Virus record (IMG/VR): IMGVR_UViG_3300042542_000798
Location: 1 to 25,859 of that record
Source of the DNA: a virus
Direction: 5' to 3' (one strand)
Length of the DNA stretch: 25,859 bases
The position numbers were made by a program, and so were the translations under genes. Below the pieces are notes generated by a model, which was not told the DNA's origin, ran no database searches, and saw nothing but the letters and a program-made list of their open reading frames with translations. Shown here piece by piece: positions 20,765 to 25,859 of this stretch (the first letter of the stretch is position 1; each line of letters opens with the position of its first letter).

Positions 20765-21385
20765 CTACTCAACAACCAACAACTCAAGTGATGGCTGAAG
20801 TCTGAAGAATCTTACTCCATACAACTCACGCAACTTGTTGATGACAATCGGGAACCATTGACTCCAGCCTTCAGGGTTGATTGCTTTGCTGTCGCCGTAC
20901 TTGCCGAAGTTACTTATCCCACCTATCGACCCGTTGTCAACGCCGACCAAATTAATTTGTGATGCACCCATGTAGCAGGCAAGGTGCATCGCTATATGTG
21001 CCGAGGTGCCACCAACAACCAACACATCTGGGTCGGTTGGCCATCCGATGTCAGGTCGCCAGAATGGTGCGTGTGGTCGGAAGGTGATGTGATTACCTGA
21101 CCCGACATGGGTTGCGGTCATGTCTGATGCTTCTAAGTCCATGTCTGGAGTGACGAATATGCGGTCAGGGTTTTCATCAATTCGTTTGGCTGTAGTCGAG
21201 TTGGCTTTGGAATAATTTGACGCCGAATAGAAGTCGGCGATACCGAACCAGAATCCGACATCGTTGATCGACACAACAACCTTGTCATCAAAGAACTGTG
21301 GTGTCACCCAGTCCATACTCGGACCAGAACCACACACCCAGATCTCTTCACCTTTGTGACAGTCTTTCAAGTTTTGAAGAATCAT
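20765..21385 (-). CDS. MptE/DUF115-like Rossmann protein
   Basis: The 206-residue protein has EIWVCGSGPSMDWV, the glycine-rich loop of MptE-like and DUF115 proteins, with VVVSINDVGFWFG and LVVGGTSAHIAMHLACYMGA later, where INLVGVDN follows. Members bind nucleotides, and DUF115 relatives take part in flagellin and capsular glycan modification. Its place after four glycosyltransferase-like genes suggests glycan work. ATG 21385 overlaps the previous stop as ATGA. Confidence 0.7.
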   Translation of the reverse strand: MILQNLKDCHKGEEIWVCGSGPSMDWVTPQFFDDKVVVSINDVGFWFGIADFYSASNYSKANSTTAKRIDENPDRIFVTPDMDLEASDMTATHVGSGNHITFRPHAPFWRPDIGWPTDPDVLVVGGTSAHIAMHLACYMGASQINLVGVDNGSIGGISNFGKYGDSKAINPEGWSQWFPIVINKLRELYGVRFFRLQPSLELLVVE

Positions 21386-22047
21386 TCAGTCAACTTCGGC
21401 GGCCAATCCTCACCAGGTATCACACGACCAGATTCCAACAGTCTACGAAAATTGAACACTTCTTGTTCGGCTTGGTCGTCTCTTTGTGCAGTCAGTGCAT
21501 CATCGTGTCGAACCCAAGTCCACACACAACGCGAATCAAACGACGCTTCAACATTGTGTGACCGCATCTCGCACCAATGAATCCAATCAACATACTTGTG
21601 GGAACGGTACGGAATCTTCAACCAAGTCTTGCGACGAATCACCGCAAGTCCTGGCATACCGTTGTTTTGTTGATTGAGAAGATTCTTGTATTGTTCAGGT
21701 GTGCCGTGACACAATCCGCCGTCCCACCGACCGCGCACATTCACGGCATCACCTTGCAGAACTAGACCGTCAAAGAAGTTCGGATCCATAGTGTCATCGA
21801 CTGGAAGATGTGTACACCATTCGGCTGTTGCTTCACGCACGCCCACATTCACACACGGCCAGATGCGGTCATCCCAATACGGCACAACCTTCCACCAAGA
21901 TGGCACATCAACTCTTGCAGTCGTCACAAGAATCACCTCTTGCGGTTTGACCGTCAAGCCTTCAATCGAGGCAATGAATGCTTCACCGAACCGATCCCAA
22001 TACTTCTGATCAAACGGTGAGATGATCGCTACCGGCGACGGTACCAC
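21382..22047 (-). CDS. GT-A-like glycosyltransferase
   Basis: The 221-residue protein has SPVAIISPFDQKYWDRFGEA at the start, a strand EVILVTTARVDVP, and WCTHLPVDDTMDPNFF, where DD is the probable metal and sugar-nucleotide site of GT-A folds. A later WIHWCEMRSHN and WVRHDDAL also fit. GTG 22047 is the only reasonable start and overlaps the GT17-like gene by 19 bases. Donor and acceptor sugars cannot be predicted. Confidence 0.65.
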   Translation of the reverse strand: MVPSPVAIISPFDQKYWDRFGEAFIASIEGLTVKPQEVILVTTARVDVPSWWKVVPYWDDRIWPCVNVGVREATAEWCTHLPVDDTMDPNFFDGLVLQGDAVNVRGRWDGGLCHGTPEQYKNLLNQQNNGMPGLAVIRRKTWLKIPYRSHKYVDWIHWCEMRSHNVEASFDSRCVWTWVRHDDALTAQRDDQAEQEVFNFRRLLESGRVIPGEDWPPKLTE

Positions 22048-22763
22048 GACAACGGAGCCTTCCCTTCAGCAATCCACGGAATCCACGAATCATCCATCTG
22101 CACCTCAATCAACTGTTCGCCGCGTATCGAGCGACCGACCCGATAGTTCTCGGCCATAAACACATCAGGGTTCTCGACCATGAGTTCTTGGTGAGAGAAC
22201 GAACGCATCTTGTTCGCAGCCCATTCAGGTCCACCCATCCAAGACACATGCCAACCTGAATGAATCTGATGCAACTGATGACGCAACGATCTCATAGTTT
22301 GCGCATCACCAGTTCGACTACCCCACGGACCCGCAACCATTGTGTGTTCATCAGATAGACGCCAATACGCCGACATCACGAGACGCTTCATCATGTAACC
22401 ATGCCAACCAGTTTTCAAAGTCTCTATATCGTTCGGCGACCAGATCTCATCACAATCCGCGACCGTCACAATGTCTTCGGCTTCTGGTGCGAACTGTCGC
22501 AACACGGTGAAGAGATGGTTGCGTTGCGCATGTTCAGCCGACCAGCTGCGAAGCGAAGCATCTGGTTCATAGATCTCATAGTGGATTTTGTCGCGCCATT
22601 TGTAGAACCTGTCAAGGTCAATTCCGTGTGCTTTGGGTTGACCCATGAAAGTTGTTGCCGACTCGACAATGATGACCTTGTCTACGACATCACCGATCTC
22701 TGACAGTCGGCATTCGAGCATGTCGTGTTCTTGATTGAACAGGATGCAATCAAACACTCTCAT
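22029..22763 (-). CDS. Family-17-like glycosyltransferase
   Basis: The 244-residue protein matches glycosyltransferase family 17 (N-acetylglucosaminyltransferase type): MRVFDCILFNQEHDMLECRL, VVDKVIIVESATTFMGQPKA, DIVTVADCDEIWSPND and HSGWHVSWMGGPEWAANKM. Aquatic phages often carry this gene. It probably adds a sugar to a phage structural protein or host glycan. ATG 22763 overlaps the methyltransferase stop as ATGA. Confidence 0.85.
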   Translation of the reverse strand: MRVFDCILFNQEHDMLECRLSEIGDVVDKVIIVESATTFMGQPKAHGIDLDRFYKWRDKIHYEIYEPDASLRSWSAEHAQRNHLFTVLRQFAPEAEDIVTVADCDEIWSPNDIETLKTGWHGYMMKRLVMSAYWRLSDEHTMVAGPWGSRTGDAQTMRSLRHQLHQIHSGWHVSWMGGPEWAANKMRSFSHQELMVENPDVFMAENYRVGRSIRGEQLIEVQMDDSWIPWIAEGKAPLSWYRRR

Positions 22764-23329
22764 CTTTGTGACTTACCTACGAGCAGGATGCGGTTGTCGT
22801 TCATGACAATCTTTGTGTCAATAGAACAATGTTTCTCAAACTCGGTTTGCAAAGTGTTGATGTCAGGGATGTGCCAAGTTGTGTCGGCAGGAATGTATTC
22901 AACAAGTATCAGCCAGTTACATCTTGTGGATGCTTCTAGGATTACTTCTTGCCAGTTTTCTTGCATGACCAACGTGTGCGACATGACCGCGCAATCGTAC
23001 CCACCTGACTTCGCTGCGGTCAGACCGTCACCGACACGGAAGTCGATGTCAGGGTAGGACGCTTTTGCTTTGCGTATCGCAGTCGCTGAGATGTCGTAGG
23101 CGACAACCCTTCTACCGCGTAACGCCATCAGATGTGTTTGTGTACCTTTACCGCAACCGATGTCCAGTATTGAACCAAATGAGAACGCCGACATGACTGT
23201 TGAGAGCAGACGATATCCCATCGGTCGCACATCGGACTGATACCAAGCATCAAACTCTTGAACATCTTCGGCTTGATACATCTCATCAAGTTTGAATCCG
23301 TCTTGCAAGTAGTCGTGATACTTAGCCAT
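22760..23329 (-). CDS. SAM-dependent methyltransferase
   Basis: The 189-residue protein carries motif I FGSILDIGCGKGTQTHLMA, then RVVAYDISATAIRKAK (acidic residue for SAM ribose) and DCAVMSHTLVMQE. It is a class I methyltransferase of the small-molecule or sugar kind, not a DNA methylase. It probably methylates a glycan or a sugar nucleotide made in this island. I chose ATG 23329, which overlaps the previous stop as TGATG, over GTG 23368. Confidence 0.8.
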   Translation of the reverse strand: MAKYHDYLQDGFKLDEMYQAEDVQEFDAWYQSDVRPMGYRLLSTVMSAFSFGSILDIGCGKGTQTHLMALRGRRVVAYDISATAIRKAKASYPDIDFRVGDGLTAAKSGGYDCAVMSHTLVMQENWQEVILEASTRCNWLILVEYIPADTTWHIPDINTLQTEFEKHCSIDTKIVMNDNRILLVGKSQR

Positions 23330-23982
23330 CAATCCCAACTCAGGTTGATTCGGCGTTGCAGATCCCACTGCCCTGCGTCAAGTCGTGCGTTGCGAAGTTT
23401 GAACAACTCCATGTTCGCTCGGAAGCTCTCACGATTCTTGTTAAACAGCGACGGATCCGACAGCAACGTGGACGAGTTGTCGTGATAGACCAGCGCATCA
23501 GACTTGACAATCTTCTTGTGTAACCGTGTTGCGCGACGCTCATAGTCGTTGTCTTCGAAGTATGCAGGATGGAATGCTTCGCAGAACAGTCCAACATCTT
23601 TGACAACTTCGGATCCGATCCAAGCACAACACCAACCAGGTTCACCCGCTAGATGTATCTCGTCTATGTCTGACTCTTTGTAGAACTTCTCTAGATGTCC
23701 GTGACCGAAGTGTGCATCTGAGTTGAGCAGAATCCAACCTGTTGCGAACGGTGTCATCTTGATTCCAAGATTCCACGATGTTGCCACACCAAGGTTTGAT
23801 GGCATGTCCATGATGTATCGGTTCTGAATCTTTGTGCTGCGTGGCAGAACCAAACAGTCTTTGGCGATCCGACCGCCGTTGTCAATGATGATCAGATTCT
23901 CAACTGGGTAGTCGATTGACTTGATGCACCTTTCAAGCAGGTCGTATCGGTTGAGGACAGGGATGACTATGACCGGCACCAT
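23329..23982 (-). CDS. Family-2-like glycosyltransferase
   Basis: From ATG 23982, eight bases after AGGAG, the 217-residue product begins MVPVIVIPVLNRYDLLERCI. It has LIIIDNGGRIA, GVATSWNLGI and WILLNSDAHFG, the signature and DxD-like site (NSD) of GT2 enzymes. FHPAYFEDNDYERRA is the usual acceptor-side motif. It overlaps the end of the GT4-like gene by 16 bases. The acceptor is unknown. Confidence 0.85.
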   Translation of the reverse strand: MVPVIVIPVLNRYDLLERCIKSIDYPVENLIIIDNGGRIAKDCLVLPRSTKIQNRYIMDMPSNLGVATSWNLGIKMTPFATGWILLNSDAHFGHGHLEKFYKESDIDEIHLAGEPGWCCAWIGSEVVKDVGLFCEAFHPAYFEDNDYERRATRLHKKIVKSDALVYHDNSSTLLSDPSLFNKNRESFRANMELFKLRNARLDAGQWDLQRRINLSWD

Positions 23983-25262
23983 GCGGACAACTCCTTCATT
24001 GTTGGCTTCCAATACTGCTCAAATACTTGATCGGCTTCGTACCCTAGGGCATGGGTGATCGCGTCCTGAGAACGGCTCCTAGGCGCGTTATAGGCCGCCT
24101 TGAGAGCGTTCACGATGTCAGGCACATTCGGTGTGAAGAACCATGACTTCTGTGCCGCATCCCACCACGGCTGACCCTCCACCGTCCAGCCGTCACCAAC
24201 CAGTTCAGGTTGTGCCGTGAAGTTGCTGACAATCACTCGACACCCGCAAGCTTGCGCTTCAATAACAGGAATGCCGAACCCTTCGCCCATACTGCAGGCA
24301 AGAAGAACATCGGACGCCGTGTACATCGCAGCCATCACATTCTGTGGCAACGAATGACGGTACGCATACTGATCGACAACCTTGTACTTGTCTTTCGATA
24401 CACCGACCGCATCCAACAATGTTGGCAAACTAATCCCAGCCATCGCACCATCAGGTTCCGTGTACAGATACAGCACAGCATCAGGGTGATCTTTGGCGAA
24501 GATTGAGAACGCAAGAATGTTCTCGGCCCAAGCCTTCCGCGCAGGTTGCGAACCTTTGTTGGTCGCAACCATAGACACAACGAATCGGTCTTCTTCCCAA
24601 CCCATGAACTCTCGACCAGTCATCTTCTGACCGTTTGCCAATGTCACCGACTCGGTCGGTTTGAACACCGGCTCGATTGCGTGTGGAACATACAAGTGTT
24701 CAACGCCTGCTGTCTCCAACATTCGTGAACCGAACTTTGACATTGCGATCGGTCGCACGTTCTCACGCGCACACCAAGCCAACACTTCTGGTGGTGTTGG
24801 CTGATGATCAATCGGAACCCATGACGCAATGTTCTTCAAAGTTTTCAACGAGTCAGACTTCAACACCCAAGTGTCGAAGAGTGTGACGAGCAGTGTCGGC
24901 GTTGATAGGTCTTGGTTCGCCCATTCCATTGTGTGCGCGACAACTACATCGTCGGAGTATGCAGCCAATCCTTGTGGATAGATTTTGAATCCGTTCCAAG
25001 TTGATGTCGAGCCTGCGAGGCCGTACATCGCGTGGACTGCTACTTGGTGGTCTTCTTTCGCGAGCCTTTGGATGACTTGCGCGGTTTGCTGTCCGTATCC
25101 TGTGGAAGCCCAAGGTGCGTTGGAATACCAGACGATCCTGAGTCGGTCGGGATTGGTAGGTCGGACACTTCCAACGAGTGCGCTACGCCCGCTCGGAGCA
25201 AACGCTCCGCTAAGGCTCCTGGCATCTCCACTGGGACGCCCTTCACGATTACGGTTTGCCAC
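23967..25262 (-). CDS. GT4-like glycosyltransferase (GT-B fold)
   Basis: The protein has the GT-B order: RLRIVWYSNAPWASTGYGQQ (binding loop, about residues 41-60), RPIAMSKFGSRMLETAG, LYVPHAIEPVFKPTE and LACSMGEGFGIPVIEAQACG (EX7E). It uses a nucleotide sugar. The only start in this frame is GTG 25262, which gives 431 residues; the first 40 (RNREGRPSGDARSLSGAFAP) look like the out-of-frame shadow of the overlapping small gene. Either the enzyme has a strange extension or it begins at a non-standard codon near RLRIVW. It shares its Shine-Dalgarno with the small gene. Confidence 0.8.
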   Translation of the reverse strand: MANRNREGRPSGDARSLSGAFAPSGRSALVGSVRPTNPDRLRIVWYSNAPWASTGYGQQTAQVIQRLAKEDHQVAVHAMYGLAGSTSTWNGFKIYPQGLAAYSDDVVVAHTMEWANQDLSTPTLLVTLFDTWVLKSDSLKTLKNIASWVPIDHQPTPPEVLAWCARENVRPIAMSKFGSRMLETAGVEHLYVPHAIEPVFKPTESVTLANGQKMTGREFMGWEEDRFVVSMVATNKGSQPARKAWAENILAFSIFAKDHPDAVLYLYTEPDGAMAGISLPTLLDAVGVSKDKYKVVDQYAYRHSLPQNVMAAMYTASDVLLACSMGEGFGIPVIEAQACGCRVIVSNFTAQPELVGDGWTVEGQPWWDAAQKSWFFTPNVPDIVNALKAAYNAPRSRSQDAITHALGYEADQVFEQYWKPTMKELSAWCRS

Positions 25263-25267
25263 ATCAT
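25040..25267 (-). CDS. Small conserved phage protein after the capsid gene
   Basis: ATGs at 25267 and 25264 both follow AGGAGG (25268-25273). The product of about 75 residues begins MMWQTVIVKGVPVEMPGALA with ERLLRAGVA, a pattern seen in small phage proteins near the capsid gene, and ends in a lysine-rich tail (KSSKGSRKKTTK). Its frame overlaps the start of the GT4-like gene for over 220 bases. I think this frame is the truly coding one in the overlap, because its sequence looks like a folded protein. Function is unknown. Confidence 0.65.
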   Translation of the reverse strand: MMWQTVIVKGVPVEMPGALAERLLRAGVAHSLEVSDLPIPTDSGSSGIPTHLGLPQDTDSKPRKSSKGSRKKTTK

Positions 25268-25273
25268 CCTCCT
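25268..25273 (-). promoter_or_regulatory. Shared Shine-Dalgarno for two overlapping genes
   Basis: AGGAGG is followed by ATGATGTGG. The ATG at 25264 (3 bases away) starts the small gene, and the GTG at 25262 (5 bases away) starts the glycosyltransferase frame. The two starts overlap by one base in different frames. Confidence 0.6.
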
Positions 25274-25295
25274 AAGAATAGTGCAGATATAGAGA

Positions 25296-25334
25296 AAGTC
25301 CACGGCCAACCCTGCACGAAATGGCCGTGGACTT
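25296..25334 (-). terminator. Strong hairpin after the capsid gene, probable terminator
   Basis: AAGTCCACGGCCA (25296-25308) and TGGCCGTGGACTT (25322-25334) are a perfect 13-bp inverted repeat with a 13-base loop. In the minus-strand transcript the stem is followed by UCUCUAUAUC, a partly U-rich stretch. It should end or reduce transcription from the capsid gene into the glycan island. Confidence 0.65.
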
Positions 25335-25344
25335 AATCCTAGTC

Positions 25345-25362
25345 ACAGTCCTTGCGGACTGT
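25345..25362 (-). terminator. Second hairpin with GNRA-type loop after the capsid gene
   Basis: ACAGTCC and GGACTGT (7 bp) enclose TTGC, which is GCAA in the transcript, a stable GNRA tetraloop. It lies between the capsid stop and the larger hairpin, with no U-tract after it. It may protect the capsid mRNA end or act with the next hairpin. Confidence 0.45.
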
Positions 25363-25386
25363 CATGTCTGTTATCGGTTGCTCTAA

Positions 25387-25859
25387 TTAAGCAGCGTTGC
25401 CGATGAAGTGTTTGACATGTGATGTTTGTGGCAAGTTGCCGTCAACACGCATTGTTGCGCGGAAGGTAACAAGGCCAGTGCTGAATGCGAAGTCATCGCT
25501 TCGATCCAACTTGATGCCGCCAACTTGACGAACGAAGAACGAAGGAAGGTGTCCGAAGATTACCGACTTCGCGCTAGTTGCTGTGCTGGCCATTGCTGGG
25601 TTCTCGAATACTGGGTATCCAAGAAGCAAGTCATTCGCATCAGCGTTGAGTGCTGGTGAGAAGACGTAGTTGCCTGCTGTGTCTTTGAGAGAACGCATCT
25701 TCGCGATTGAAGACGAGTTCATCTGGAAGCCCGAACCTGCAAGACGACGACCGGCTGTGTCTACCGAGTAGACCAAGCTGATCAAGTTGTCTGCTGTGAA
25801 CGCACCAGATACACCCGTTCCGCCAGTCACGCCGACAGCGGATGCTGTGACGATACCTT
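25387..25859 (-). CDS. HK97-fold major capsid protein, C-terminal part
   Basis: The reading frame is open from the window edge (first complete residues GIVTASAVGVTGGTGVSGAF) to a TAA at 25387. The stretch LLLGYPVFENPAM, then SVIFGHLPSFFVRQVGGIKL and DRSDDFAFSTGLVTFRATMR with a VDGNLPQTSHVKHF end is the C-terminal beta-rich A-domain of HK97-type capsid proteins. The N-terminal part lies beyond the window, so its length and any delta domain cannot be judged. It is the first gene in this window in transcription order. Confidence 0.88.
   Translation of the reverse strand, partial: GIVTASAVGVTGGTGVSGAFTADNLISLVYSVDTAGRRLAGSGFQMNSSSIAKMRSLKDTAGNYVFSPALNADANDLLLGYPVFENPAMASTATSAKSVIFGHLPSFFVRQVGGIKLDRSDDFAFSTGLVTFRATMRVDGNLPQTSHVKHFIGNAA

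Noticed and set aside
1-25859. tRNA genes, integrase, transposase or phage attachment site
   Set aside because: I scanned for T-loop-like GGTTCGA contexts and for recombinase motifs. The few hits lie within coding frames and lack tRNA arms; no recombinase is present.

Overview
This window is part of the genome of a tailed, siphovirus-like bacteriophage. Every gene I can support lies on the minus strand, so the biological reading order is from base 25859 down to base 1. Genes are packed with ATGA, GTGA, TAATG or TGATG junctions and short gaps, and no gene-free stretch exceeds about 220 bases. A WhiB-type iron-sulfur regulator points to an actinobacterial host. A secreted PA14 protein with a long Thr/Ser stalk resembles surface proteins of Acidimicrobiia such as Ilumatobacter; that narrower host guess is inference. 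No integrase, transposase, tRNA or CRISPR array was seen.

Layout in transcription order. (1) 25859-25387: C-terminal part of an HK97-fold major capsid protein, followed by two hairpins. (2) 25267-20765: a small capsid-side protein, then a glycan-type island of glycosyltransferases (GT4-like, GT2-like, GT17-like, a GT-A-like protein), a methyltransferase and an MptE-like Rossmann protein, placed inside the structural module. (3) 20753-18141: head-tail connector, tail terminator, a 55-aa protein, tail tube, tail assembly chaperone with a textbook -1 frameshift site (CCCTTTG plus hairpin), and an HK97-gp10-like protein. (4) 18101-17017: a small cassette with its own candidate promoter: a 60-aa unknown, a 46-aa ribbon-helix-helix protein and a stand-alone archaeo-eukaryotic-primase-like protein. 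It sits between the chaperone region and the tape measure, where no such genes are expected. (5) 17000-11511: tape measure, minor tail protein, a duplicated fibre N-terminal module, a glycine-rich fibre, a sulfotransferase and a small fibre-associated protein. (6) 11508-7776: the PA14/stalk protein and a lysis region (holin-like membrane proteins, an M15/VanY peptidase and a secreted transglycosylase-like enzyme). (7) 7732-574: early and replication genes: WhiB, three PD-(D/E)XK-type nucleases, an SSB-like protein, small regulators, a DUF6378 protein and a Prim-Pol/RepA-type primase-helicase. (8) 568-378: ten copies of a 7-bp repeat core in both orientations, the best replication-origin candidate. 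(9) 356-57: an HNH endonuclease, which in such phages usually lies beside the terminase genes.

The most unusual features are the regulated mini-cassette inside the tail module, the iteron-like array next to the primase-helicase, the surface-anchored PA14 stalk protein, the glycan island directly after the capsid gene, and a hairpin whose loop equals the 16S rRNA anti-Shine-Dalgarno sequence ahead of the secreted lysis enzyme. No database search was possible; all family calls come from motifs read by eye.
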